Below are positions 8,098 through 16,580 of a stretch of 64,000 bases of DNA, one piece after another (position 1 is the stretch's first letter; each line of letters begins with the position of its first letter). A program made the translations under genes and the position numbers. Under the pieces are notes generated by a model, which saw only the letters and a program-made list of their open reading frames with translations, was not told where the DNA came from and did not search any database. Source of the stretch: CAIMFV01 sp040757715 (lineage in GTDB: Bacteria; Pseudomonadota; Alphaproteobacteria; Caulobacterales; Caulobacteraceae); the NCBI GenBank assembly GCA_040757715.1, contig JBFLWS010000001.1:124001-188000 (forward strand), given 5' to 3'.

Positions 8098-9351
8098 TCA
8101 GGGCGCGTTCGCTTCCGGCGCGCGGAGCTGGCCTTCGGAGCGGGCGACGGCGGCGGCGGCGACGGAATTGCCGATGACGTTGGTGCAGGTGCGGCCCATG
8201 TCGAGGCACCAGTCGACGCCAAGGATGAGGGCGATGCCCGCCTCGGGAATCTTGAACATGGGCAGCACCGCCTGCACCACCACCAGGGAGGCGCGCGGCA
8301 CGCCGGCGATGCCCTTGGAGGTGATCATCAGCATGGCCATCATCAAGAGCTTCTGCTCGAAGCTGAGCGGCACGTTGAAGGCCTGGGCGATGAACAGGCT
8401 GGCGAAGGTGGTGTACATCATCGAGCCGTCGAGATTGAACGAATAGCCCAGCGGCAGGACGAAGCTGGCGATGCGGTTGGAGACGCCGAACTGCTCCAGC
8501 TTTTCCAAGAGGCGCGGATAGGCGGCCTCCGAACTGGCGGTGGAGAAGGCGATCAGCGCCGGCTCGCGAATCGCAAGCACGAGGGCAGGGAAGCGCCGCC
8601 CGATGGCGATGAAGCCCACCACGCCCAGCAACACCCAGAACAGCCCGAGCGACAGGTAGAATCCACCCACGAACTTGGCATAGGTGGAAAGCACCGCCAG
8701 GCCGTAGGTGGTCATCACGCCCGCCACGGAGGAGAAGACGGCGATAGGGGCGAGGGTCATCACATAGTCGGTGACCTTCAGCATCACCTGCGCGCCCTGA
8801 TGCAGCAACTCCACCAGTCCCGACACCTTCTCGCCCAAGGCGCCCATGGCGAAACCGGCGAACAGCGAGAACACCACGATCTGCAGCACCTCGTTCTTGG
8901 CCATGGCGTCGACGATGGAGGTGGGGAAGACGTGGGCCAGAAAGTCCTTGAGGTTCAGATGCGCCGCCGCTGCGGCGACGTTCGCGCCTTGCCCGGCGCC
9001 CGTCGTTGCGGTGGCGGCCTGGAAGCCCGCGCCCGGCTGCAACAGGTCGACCATGACCATGCCGATGCTGAGCGAAATGATCCCAGCGATGATGAACCAG
9101 CCGAGGGTCTTCACCGCTACACGGCCCGCCGCCGATGCATCGCCCATGTGCGCCACGCCGCCGGCGAGGGTGGTGAACACCAGGGGCGCGATGATCATCT
9201 TGATCAGGGTGAGGAAGACGCCGGTGACGAGGGCGAAATAGCCCGCGAGGTCCTTGGCGTCGGCAGCCGGCAAGGTGTCGTGCGCGTAGGCGCCGACCCC
9301 CAGCCCCGCCGCCATGCCGACGATGATCAGAACCGTGAACAAACGTTGCAT
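8098..9351 (-). CDS. Dicarboxylate/amino acid:cation symporter (DctA/GltP family)
   Basis: This 417-residue protein has the DAACS architecture: an N-terminal transmembrane bundle, then the re-entrant loop STASSEAA, the helix-7 motif NLDGSMMY (usually NMDGT), the second loop ITSKGIAGVP and helix 8 with DMGRTCTNVIGN. The Arg in helix 8 normally binds the substrate's side-chain carboxylate, so C4-dicarboxylates, glutamate or aspartate are likely substrates. The start at 9351 (minus) is supported by GGGAG five bases upstream and by the membrane helix that begins at once; the longer open frame lacks transporter features. It is divergent from the regulator gene at 9539. Confidence 0.9.
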   Translation of the reverse strand: MQRLFTVLIIVGMAAGLGVGAYAHDTLPAADAKDLAGYFALVTGVFLTLIKMIIAPLVFTTLAGGVAHMGDASAAGRVAVKTLGWFIIAGIISLSIGMVMVDLLQPGAGFQAATATTGAGQGANVAAAAAHLNLKDFLAHVFPTSIVDAMAKNEVLQIVVFSLFAGFAMGALGEKVSGLVELLHQGAQVMLKVTDYVMTLAPIAVFSSVAGVMTTYGLAVLSTYAKFVGGFYLSLGLFWVLLGVVGFIAIGRRFPALVLAIREPALIAFSTASSEAAYPRLLEKLEQFGVSNRIASFVLPLGYSFNLDGSMMYTTFASLFIAQAFNVPLSFEQKLLMMAMLMITSKGIAGVPRASLVVVQAVLPMFKIPEAGIALILGVDWCLDMGRTCTNVIGNSVAAAAVARSEGQLRAPEANAP

Positions 9352-9538
9352 AGGTCTCCCCCGATGGCGCAAACTAGAACGCGCTCGCTCCTTCACAGGA
9401 AACGCTGACAGGGGGAAGTGCGGCTGTCGAGGGGGCGGATGATTTTCCGCTCCATAACGGATTGCGAGCCGTCCGCCCTGCATCTGCCTATGTCCCGCGC
9501 AAGACCTGGGCCGCGGAGGAGTCGCCAAGGAGTTTGCT

Positions 9539-10222
9539 GTGACCGGACGAATTTTGGTGGTGGAAGACGACGCCGAGACGGCGGACTACATCACCAAGGG
9601 CCTGCGTGAGAGCGGCTTCACCGTGGAGCATGTGGAGGACGGCCGCGATGGCCTCTACCTCGCCTCGTCCTCGAGCTTCGACGCCGTGGTGATGGATCGC
9701 ATGCTGCCGGGCATGGACGGCCTCTCGGTGATTAAGGCGCTGCGGGCCGGGGGCGTGGAGACGCCGATCCTGATTCTCTCCGCGCTCAGCCAACTGGACG
9801 AGCGGGTGTGCGGCCTGCGCGCGGGCGGCGACGATTACCTGACCAAGCCGTTCGGCTTCTCTGAGCTGCATGCAAGGCTGGAGAATCTGGTGCGGCGGCG
9901 GTCCGGCAAGTCGGTGGAGACCACCTTGCGCTGCGGCGACCTTGCCATGGACCTGCTGGGGCGCAAGGTCACGCGCGGGGGGCGGGCGCTCGACCTGTTG
10001 CCACGAGAGTTCAAGCTCTTGGAATACTTCCTGCGCAATGTGGACCGGGTGGTGACCCGCACCATGCTGCTGGAGCAGGTGTGGGACTATCGCTTCGATC
10101 CGCACACCTCCATCATCGACACCCATATCAGCCGGCTCCGAAAGAAGCTGGATGACGGCTTCGAGACGCCGCTGCTGCACACCCTGCGCGGCGTGGGCTA
10201 TCGCCTGTCCGAGAGCCCCTGA
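9539..10222 (+). CDS. OmpR-family response regulator
   Basis: The 227-residue protein has a receiver domain (1-115) with acidic pair D10/D11, phospho-acceptor D53 (VVMDRMLPGMDG), S81 and K103, followed by a winged-helix DNA-binding domain (about 130-227) with LLPREFKLLEYFL and SIIDTHISRLRKKL. The GTG start is preceded by AAGGAG six bases upstream. The kinase gene starts one base after the stop, so the two form a two-component operon. It shares a 187-base upstream region with the divergent symporter gene, which could be a target; no binding site was identified. Confidence 0.93.
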   Translation: MTGRILVVEDDAETADYITKGLRESGFTVEHVEDGRDGLYLASSSSFDAVVMDRMLPGMDGLSVIKALRAGGVETPILILSALSQLDERVCGLRAGGDDYLTKPFGFSELHARLENLVRRRSGKSVETTLRCGDLAMDLLGRKVTRGGRALDLLPREFKLLEYFLRNVDRVVTRTMLLEQVWDYRFDPHTSIIDTHISRLRKKLDDGFETPLLHTLRGVGYRLSESP

Positions 10223-10223
10223 G

Positions 10224-11618
10224 GTGTCATTACGACCTCACAGCAGGCGATCGACCACCGGCGACCGTTTCGCCCCTTCGGCCTTCGTCACCTTCGCGGT
10301 GGCGCTGGTGGCGGGCGCCAGCGCCATCGCCCTGGTGGTGGTCTATCGCACCGGGGAGCGGATCATCTCCGAGCGCGAGCGCGCTGAGGCGCTGGCTGAG
10401 CGCGACCTGTTGGAGGAGGTGGATCAGGAGCAGGGGCGGGGCACGTTGGTGCTGTCTGTCGCCCGGCGCTCGCGCTTCGCCGCGGGCGGCGAGCGCTATG
10501 GCCTGTTCGCCCCAACCGGCGCGCCGCTGGCTGGGGATATCGACGCCAACCGACCGGAGTTCCAAGACGCCGACTGGCGCCTGGTGAAGGTGCGTCGACC
10601 TTCGCCCGCGATGATTCACGTGGTGAGCGTCACCCTGCCGGACGGCCTTCTCTTGGTGGTGGGGCGCGATCTCACCAATCTTCGTCAGTTCGAGCGCTCG
10701 ATCCTATTCGGGTTCCTGGCGGCGCTTTCCATCGTCATCGCGGCGGGGGTGGCGGCGGGGCTTCTACTCAACGCCCAGATTCTGCGCCGGGTGGACGCCA
10801 TCGCCGGCACCGCTGAACGGATCGCCGCCGGCGATCTCTCCGCGCGGGCGCCTGACGCCGACCGCCGAGATCCCTTCGGCCGGGTAGGCGCCTCGATCAA
10901 CGCCATGCTGGCCAGGATCGAGGAGCTGATGACCGGCATGCGCACGGTCACCGACAGTCTCGCCCATGATCTGCGCTCCCCGCTGACGCGCATGAAGGGG
11001 GCGCTGGCGCGCGCCCTGCACGCCGGAGTGAGCGAGGAGGACCGGCTGGACGCCATCGAGGCGGCGCATGACGAGGTGGACCGCACCTTGAACACCCTGT
11101 CGGCCATGCTCGACATCGCCCGGGCGGAGACCGGTCTCTCGGTGGACATGATGCGCGAGGTGGACGTGGGCGCTCTGGCGGCGGACGTGTCCGACTTCTT
11201 CTCGCCGGTGATCGAGGACGCCGAACAGACTCTGGTGGTCGAGCCGCTGAGCGATCCCATTGTGGTGCGGGCGCACGAGGCCCTGCTGCGCCAGGCCCTC
11301 GGCAATCTCCTGCACAATGCTTCGATCTACGCCGGGGCCGGCGCTCGGGTCGAGGTCAGCGTGGCCCGAGACGAGGCTGATCCACGCCTTGTGCGGCTCG
11401 TGGTGGCGGATACGGGCGCGGGCGTGCCGCCGGACCAGCGCGGCCGGGTGCAGGAGCGTTTCGTCCGCCTCGATCCGGCAAGATCCGCTGGCGGTTCAGG
11501 CCTTGGCCTCGCCATCGTTGCGGCCTGCGCCAAGCTGCACGGCGGGGTGCTGCGGTTGGAGGACAATCACCCCGGATTGCGCGCGGTGCTGGAGATCCGC
11601 AGCGGCGGGGCGGGTTAG
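10224..11618 (+). CDS. Membrane sensor histidine kinase
   Basis: The 464-residue protein has a helix at about 21-42, a periplasmic domain of about 115 residues, a second helix (158-183), a HAMP region (184-236), the dimerisation helix with His248 (SLAHDLRSPLTR), and an ATPase domain with N box (LGNLLHNA), G1 (VADTGAGVP) and G2 (GGSGLGLAIV). It should phosphorylate the upstream regulator. The GTG at 10224 is chosen because it directly follows the regulator stop and places the first helix normally. Its stop overlaps the stop of the convergent EF-hand gene by four bases. Confidence 0.92.
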   Translation: MSLRPHSRRSTTGDRFAPSAFVTFAVALVAGASAIALVVVYRTGERIISERERAEALAERDLLEEVDQEQGRGTLVLSVARRSRFAAGGERYGLFAPTGAPLAGDIDANRPEFQDADWRLVKVRRPSPAMIHVVSVTLPDGLLLVVGRDLTNLRQFERSILFGFLAALSIVIAAGVAAGLLLNAQILRRVDAIAGTAERIAAGDLSARAPDADRRDPFGRVGASINAMLARIEELMTGMRTVTDSLAHDLRSPLTRMKGALARALHAGVSEEDRLDAIEAAHDEVDRTLNTLSAMLDIARAETGLSVDMMREVDVGALAADVSDFFSPVIEDAEQTLVVEPLSDPIVVRAHEALLRQALGNLLHNASIYAGAGARVEVSVARDEADPRLVRLVVADTGAGVPPDQRGRVQERFVRLDPARSAGGSGLGLAIVAACAKLHGGVLRLEDNHPGLRAVLEIRSGGAG

Positions 11619-12448
11619 CGCGGCGGTCCCTCGTGCGGTCCCTCTGGCGGCCCTTCACGTTCCTTGGCTTTGGCTGCCAAGCGGGCCTCATAGATTTCTT
11701 GCGCAGGCGTGTGCGGCAGATCCGCGAGCGTCAGATAGCCGCGTCCCGTAGGGTCGAGCAGCTTGAAGCGCCGATCTGCCGCCGCCAGCCACAGGGCGAG
11801 GGTGATCTTGCCCGCAAAGTCCGTGTCCGCGGCGCTGACGGGTTCGGGCTCGTTGATCAGAGAGAAGAGTCCGGCGCCTTGGGGCAGCTCGTCGCCGGCG
11901 CGCGCGCGACCTCCGCCTCCGCCTCCGCCTCCGCCCCCTCCGCCGCCGCCTCGACCTTCGCGCCCGCCGCCGCTTCGGTGCGGTATGTCGCCCAGCTCAA
12001 GGTTGGGGTCCAGGCCTTCGCCAGGACGGAGTCGGCCCACGCTTGGAATGATTTCTGGGGCCACGTCCTGCTCGTAGTCCGTCACCTCGAAGCCGTCGAT
12101 GATCCCGTCGTGATTGGTGTCAAGTTCGTCGAAAAAGGCCTTGGCGTCGGCGCGGAACTCCGCCGGCGTCAGCTTACCGTCGTGAGCGGTATTGGCCGCG
12201 GCGAACCAGAGCGTGACGGCGTAGGGCGCGCCGGGATGGCCTCGATAGGGCTTGCCCATGGGGCTGAAGAATATGTTCCCGCCCGACAGGTGCCCGGGAC
12301 CGCCGCGGCCATGCTCTGGGCCGCCGAGATCGCTGTGAGCATGGACGGGAGGCTCAGCATCCGCCCGCACAGGCGAGTTCAGCGCCAAAGCCGCCAGGAC
12401 GCTGGCGAGAAGACCCCATTTCACGATCTGCAACATGGCTCGCCTCAT
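11615..12448 (-). CDS. Secreted EF-hand protein with polyglycine linker
   Basis: The 277-residue protein begins with a signal peptide (cleavage near residue 29, VRADA). A His-containing segment (36-53) follows. A good EF-hand loop DTNHDGIIDGFE lies at 110-121, with EF-like loops at 86-98 (NTAHDGKLTPAEF) and 232-243 (DPTGRGYLTLAD). A run of 14 glycines (about 167-180) separates the halves. It probably binds Ca2+ or another divalent ion in the periplasm or outside the cell. It is the last gene of the regulator-kinase operon (ATGA overlap with the kinase), so it may be an accessory or target of that system; the role is inferred. Confidence 0.8.
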   Translation of the reverse strand: MRRAMLQIVKWGLLASVLAALALNSPVRADAEPPVHAHSDLGGPEHGRGGPGHLSGGNIFFSPMGKPYRGHPGAPYAVTLWFAAANTAHDGKLTPAEFRADAKAFFDELDTNHDGIIDGFEVTDYEQDVAPEIIPSVGRLRPGEGLDPNLELGDIPHRSGGGREGRGGGGGGGGGGGGGGRARAGDELPQGAGLFSLINEPEPVSAADTDFAGKITLALWLAAADRRFKLLDPTGRGYLTLADLPHTPAQEIYEARLAAKAKEREGPPEGPHEGPPR

Positions 12449-13944
12449 GCAATCGTGTCGATAAGCGGCAAGCGCACGCGCGCGCGCAAGCCTCCGCCGG
12501 GGAGGTTGGTCAAGTGTGCATCGCCGCCGTGAGCGCGGGCGACGCTGCGCACCACAGCGAGGCCGAGTCCGGCGCCGCCGGTTTCGCGGCTGCGCGACGG
12601 TTCGCCGCGGTGGAAGGGTTCGAACACCGCCTCCAGTTCGTGCAGCGGCAGGCCAGGGCCGTCGTCGTCGATCTCGATCACCGCTTCGCCGTCCTGTTGA
12701 TAAACCCGCGCCTTGGCGCTGCGGCCGAACTTCAAACTATTGTCGATGAGATTGGCCACCATGCGGCGCAGTCCGATGCCGTCGCCCTCAACGATCACAG
12801 CAATTTCCTGGTGCGCCGGATCGAGGGCGACCTTGGCGCCCGTCTCGGCGAGGTCGTCCACCGCCGTCTGCACCAAGGCTGACAGGTCAAGGCGCTGGCG
12901 AGGACCGGCGTTGTTGGCGTCGCGGACGAAGGCCAGGGTGGCGGCGATCATGGCCTCCATCTCGTCGAGGTCGGCCGCCAGCTTTTGGCGCAGCGCCTCC
13001 GGAACCGACTCGATGCGAAAACGCAGCCGCGTCAGGGGCGTGCGCAGATCGTGGGCCACGGCGCCCACCATGGAGGTGCGGTCCTGCACGTAGCGCCGGA
13101 TGCGCTCCTGCATCTGATTGAAGGCCTCGATGGCCGTACGCAGCTCAGCCGGGCCGCGCAACTCCAGCGGCGGCGCGCCAGGATCACGCCCCAAACGCTC
13201 GGCCGCCTTGGCGAAGGCTGATATCGGGCGCGCCAGACGCCGCGCAAAGAGAAACGCCACCGGCGCCAGGCAGAACGCGCTGAGGATGAAGCCCACCACC
13301 ACGCGGCGCTGCCAGGTGGCGAGAAGGCCGCTCTCAACCATTTTCAGAGCCGTCCACTGTCCATCCGGCCGGCGTACATCCACCTCGAACGGTGAGACGA
13401 TTAGGTTATCGCCAGAGGGCGCGCGCATCTCCTCCATCGGCCCCATGAAGGGAGGGTGGTTGTGGTGATGATCAGGTCCGGCCGCAAGATGGGGCGGAAA
13501 CGCGCCCGTCGGCGGGTGTTCGCCCTTGTCGAAGTCCGGCCCCATCTGGCTGCGGAGCGCGTGCAGGTAGAACGACCGATGGCCGTGCTGTTCAGCGAGC
13601 AGCACCACCTGGACCGACTCCGGCGACACGCCGAGCTGAGCCGCCAGGCCGCGCTCCAGCCAATGTTCCAGCCGTCCGGACCGCCCCTCGAACAGCGGAT
13701 GCGGCGCCTTGACGACCGTGGCGGCCAGCGTGCGGCCGTTGCGAGCCGTCACGGGCTTGCCCTCCGCACGCAGGGCCTGCACCACTTCGCTCAGGCGATA
13801 GAACTCGGGCGGCGGCGGCGGCAGGGCGAACACGATGATGAGGTTGACGGCCACCGACGCCGCCAAGCTGATCAGCACCATGCCGAACACCTGAGCGAAC
13901 AGCGAGGGCGGCCATAAAACGGCTGGCTTAGTCGTGAGCGTCAC
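12445..13944 (-). CDS. Sensor histidine kinase with His-rich periplasmic domain
   Basis: This 499-residue kinase has a first membrane helix (about 16-40), a periplasmic domain of about 170 residues that contains a histidine cluster at 152-163 (PDHHHNHPP), a second helix (213-234), HAMP, the phospho-acceptor His298 (AVAHDLRTPLTR), N box (VANLIDNSLKFG), G1 (DDDGPGLP) and G2 (GGAGLGLAVV). The layout resembles EnvZ-type kinases. The His cluster and the neighbouring EF-hand gene suggest a divalent metal or Ca2+ signal, but no ligand is known. It overlaps the regulator and EF-hand genes by four bases each, indicating one operon. Confidence 0.92.
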   Translation of the reverse strand: MTLTTKPAVLWPPSLFAQVFGMVLISLAASVAVNLIIVFALPPPPPEFYRLSEVVQALRAEGKPVTARNGRTLAATVVKAPHPLFEGRSGRLEHWLERGLAAQLGVSPESVQVVLLAEQHGHRSFYLHALRSQMGPDFDKGEHPPTGAFPPHLAAGPDHHHNHPPFMGPMEEMRAPSGDNLIVSPFEVDVRRPDGQWTALKMVESGLLATWQRRVVVGFILSAFCLAPVAFLFARRLARPISAFAKAAERLGRDPGAPPLELRGPAELRTAIEAFNQMQERIRRYVQDRTSMVGAVAHDLRTPLTRLRFRIESVPEALRQKLAADLDEMEAMIAATLAFVRDANNAGPRQRLDLSALVQTAVDDLAETGAKVALDPAHQEIAVIVEGDGIGLRRMVANLIDNSLKFGRSAKARVYQQDGEAVIEIDDDGPGLPLHELEAVFEPFHRGEPSRSRETGGAGLGLAVVRSVARAHGGDAHLTNLPGGGLRARVRLPLIDTIA

Positions 13945-14690
13945 CGACGATGCACCCTGGCCATGAACATGTAGCCTTCATTACGTACGGTGCGGATCAG
14001 TTCGCCGCCTCCGGATCGGTCTTCAAGCTTGCGGCGCAGGCGGCTGATCTGCACATCCACGGCCCGGTCGTAGGCGTCGCTCTCCGGCCCTCGCGCGAAA
14101 TCCAGCAATTGGTCGCGGGTCAGCACCCTCTGCGGATGTTCGACGAGGGCGCGCAGAAGGGAAAATTCGCCGCCGGACAGGTTTACGATCACGCCGTCGG
14201 GTGAGCGAAGTTCGCGCCGCACCAGGTCGAGACGCCAGCCCGCGAACTCGCATTCGGCCCCTATATGCCCGTCGCCGGTTCGTGAATCCTGCCGCCGTCT
14301 CAGCACGGCCTTGATCCGCGCCAGGAGTTCACGCGGATTACACGGCTTGGCCAGATAGTCGTCCGCGCCCAGCTCCAGCCCGATGATGCGGTCGGTGTCC
14401 TCGCCCATGGCCGAGAGCATGATGATGGGCGGGCCGTCGGTGTCGGCCAGCTTGCGACACAGGCTCAAGCCGTCTTCGCCTGGCAGCATCACGTCGAGGA
14501 CGATGAGGTCGGGGCGAGCATTCGCAAGGGCCTTGGCGAGGCCCGCGCCGTCAGCGGCGGTCTCCACCGTGTAGCCGTGTCGCTCGAGGAAGTCGGAGAT
14601 CACGTCGCGAATGCCGGGATCGTCGTCCACCAGCACGATACGGGTGGGCGGCTCGACGCCAGCGCCTGCATCCATGGAAGCTGAAGCCAT
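13941..14690 (-). CDS. OmpR-family response regulator
   Basis: The 249-residue protein has a receiver domain with acidic residues in VDDDPG, phospho-acceptor D66 (IVLDVMLPGEDG), S93 and K115 (DDYLAKP), and a C-terminal winged helix with LSGGEFSLLRALV and DVQISRLRRKL. The start at 14690 is preferred over upstream ATGs (14717, 14696) because GGGAG (14699-14703 on the minus strand) sits eight bases before it. It is the first gene of an operon with the kinase and EF-hand protein and is read away from the permease gene's end, so its promoter should lie in 14691-14816. Confidence 0.92.
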   Translation of the reverse strand: MASASMDAGAGVEPPTRIVLVDDDPGIRDVISDFLERHGYTVETAADGAGLAKALANARPDLIVLDVMLPGEDGLSLCRKLADTDGPPIIMLSAMGEDTDRIIGLELGADDYLAKPCNPRELLARIKAVLRRRQDSRTGDGHIGAECEFAGWRLDLVRRELRSPDGVIVNLSGGEFSLLRALVEHPQRVLTRDQLLDFARGPESDAYDRAVDVQISRLRRKLEDRSGGGELIRTVRNEGYMFMARVHRR

Positions 14691-14757
14691 GCTCATCGCT
14701 CCCTTAAGCCCAGCCATTGTGAAAAGTCGATGACCGCAGCATTGCCGAAATGAAATA

Positions 14758-14790
14758 CGGCCGGCGACACCTGTAAAGGACCGCCGGCCG
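14758..14790 (-). terminator. Probable terminator of the permease gene
   Basis: A perfect 9-base inverted repeat (CGGCCGGCG at 14758-14766, CGCCGGCCG at 14782-14790) with a 15-base loop lies 27 bases after the permease stop. Read on the minus strand it is followed by the T-rich stretch TATTTCATTTC rather than a pure T run, so termination efficiency is uncertain. Confidence 0.45.
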
Positions 14791-14816
14791 CAATCAGATC
14801 ACTTAAGGCTCTACAA

Positions 14817-16451
14817 TCAAATCGGATGCTGGCCAGGCGGCTCCATGGGGCCCGGCTCGGCCTCGATCACTTCCACGCCCTTGGAGAGCTTGGAGTTCCA
14901 ATAGCCGTAGAAGCCGTAAACCAAGGCGCCCACGAGGCAATAGCCCACCAGGATCCGCAGCGGGATCGGATCGTTGTCGAGCGCCTTCTGGATCATGGGC
15001 CAGAGGTTGAAGCCCGCCAGGGCCAGGCAGCAGACGATGCCGAGAATGGCGGTGGCGATGCCGCCCGGGACCCGGAACGGACGCTCCATCTCCGGATGGG
15101 TGATGCGCAGATAGATCACCGACAGGCAGACGATCGAGAAGGCCAGCGCCGTCCCCAGCGACACCAGGTCGCTGAGGAGGTCGATGGGCAGGAAGGCCGC
15201 AGCGATGGCGATGAAGCCGCCGAGGAAGATGGTGCCGATCCAGGGGGTGCGGAAGCGCGGGTGCACCACCGCCATGGCCTTGGGCAGGAGGCCGTCGCGG
15301 GCCATGGTGTAGAAGATGCGGGTCTGCCCATATGAGAGCACCAACATCACTGAGGAAAGCCCTGTCACCGCGCCGATCTTGATGGCCACGGAGACGAGAT
15401 TGAGCTGATGGGCGGCGTTGCCGGCGAAGGGCACGAGAGCCCAGGTGGGGTTCATGCGGTCGATGGCCACGGCGATGGGCGCCGGGTCGGCCAGCTGCTT
15501 GAACGGCACGACGCCGGTCATGACGGCGGCCACGGCCATATAGATCAGAGTGCAGATGACGAGCGAGCCGAGGATGCCGATGGGCACGTCCTTGGACGGG
15601 TTCTTGGACTCAGCCGCCGCCGTGGAGACCGCCTCGAAACCCACATAGGCGAAGAAGATGATGGCCCCGCCGCGCAAGATGCCCGACCAGCCGAACTCGC
15701 CGAACTTGCCGGTGGTGTTGGGCGGGATGAAGGGATGCCAATTGGCCGGATTGATGTAGCTGACGCCGATAGCCACGAAGGACAACAGCACCACTAGCTT
15801 GATCACCACGATGACGTTGTTCACCGACGCGGATTCGCTGACCCCGATCACCAGCAGCGCCGTGACGAGGGCGATGCCGAAGGCGGCCACGAAATTAGCG
15901 GTGCCGGTGAGCTGGAACACCAGTTGTCCGGCGGCGTTGGGCTGGGCGGCCAAGAGTGGCGTCGCCCACACGGGCTTGGCCGCGCCATTGATGGTCAGGC
16001 TTGGAAAGTTGACGCCGAAATCGTGCAGCAAGCTCACCACATTGCCCGCCCAGCCGACAGCCACCGTGGAGGCCGCGACGCCATATTCGAGCACAAGCAG
16101 CCAGCCCATCACCCAGGCGAACACTTCCCCAAGCGTGCCGTAGGCGTAGGTGTAGGCCGAGCCTGACACCGGCATGGTGGAGGACAGTTCGGCGTAGCAC
16201 AGGCCGGCGAGGGCGCAGGCCACGCCCGCGACGATGAAGGACAGCATGATGGCCGGGCCGGCGTTGGCCGAGGCCACCTGTCCGGTGAGCACGAAGATGC
16301 CCGCGCCGATGATGGCGCCCACGCCGAGGCTGACGAGGTTGATGGGACCGAGCGTGCGTTTCAGCTCGCTCTTGGCGGCCTCACGCTGGATGTGCTCGAT
16401 GGATTTTTTCTGGAATAGCCGGCTGCCTCGGCGGGCGGCGACATCGGACAT
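14817..16451 (-). CDS. APC-superfamily amino acid permease (cationic amino acid transporter type)
   Basis: The 544-residue protein shows about 12 membrane helices and the APC helix-1 motif GVGAIIGAGIFVLTG, where the backbone around the glycines binds the amino acid. It resembles the CAT/YfnA group, which import amino acids with protons; the substrate is not decided. The start at 16451 (minus) follows a GGGGAG site by about five bases, giving MSDVAARRGSRLF; the upstream extension is not conserved-looking. It is divergent from hrpB, with a 129-base shared upstream region. Confidence 0.9.
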   Translation of the reverse strand: MSDVAARRGSRLFQKKSIEHIQREAAKSELKRTLGPINLVSLGVGAIIGAGIFVLTGQVASANAGPAIMLSFIVAGVACALAGLCYAELSSTMPVSGSAYTYAYGTLGEVFAWVMGWLLVLEYGVAASTVAVGWAGNVVSLLHDFGVNFPSLTINGAAKPVWATPLLAAQPNAAGQLVFQLTGTANFVAAFGIALVTALLVIGVSESASVNNVIVVIKLVVLLSFVAIGVSYINPANWHPFIPPNTTGKFGEFGWSGILRGGAIIFFAYVGFEAVSTAAAESKNPSKDVPIGILGSLVICTLIYMAVAAVMTGVVPFKQLADPAPIAVAIDRMNPTWALVPFAGNAAHQLNLVSVAIKIGAVTGLSSVMLVLSYGQTRIFYTMARDGLLPKAMAVVHPRFRTPWIGTIFLGGFIAIAAAFLPIDLLSDLVSLGTALAFSIVCLSVIYLRITHPEMERPFRVPGGIATAILGIVCCLALAGFNLWPMIQKALDNDPIPLRILVGYCLVGALVYGFYGYWNSKLSKGVEVIEAEPGPMEPPGQHPI

Positions 16452-16580
16452 GGAAACTCCCCTCGGCCGTCCGCATTGCACGGGGCCTGATCTCAGCTGA
16501 GGCGGAGGTTAGTTGCGAGTTCGCCGTCACGCAACGGTCGTACGCGTGACGAGGGAACGCGAGCAGGATAAACGCCTAAC

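Noticed and set aside
8071..9408. Long open frame on the plus strand opposite the symporter gene
   Set aside because: The translation is low-complexity His/Glu/Gly/Asp/Arg sequence typical of the antisense of a high-GC gene; the minus strand encodes a full, motif-complete transporter.
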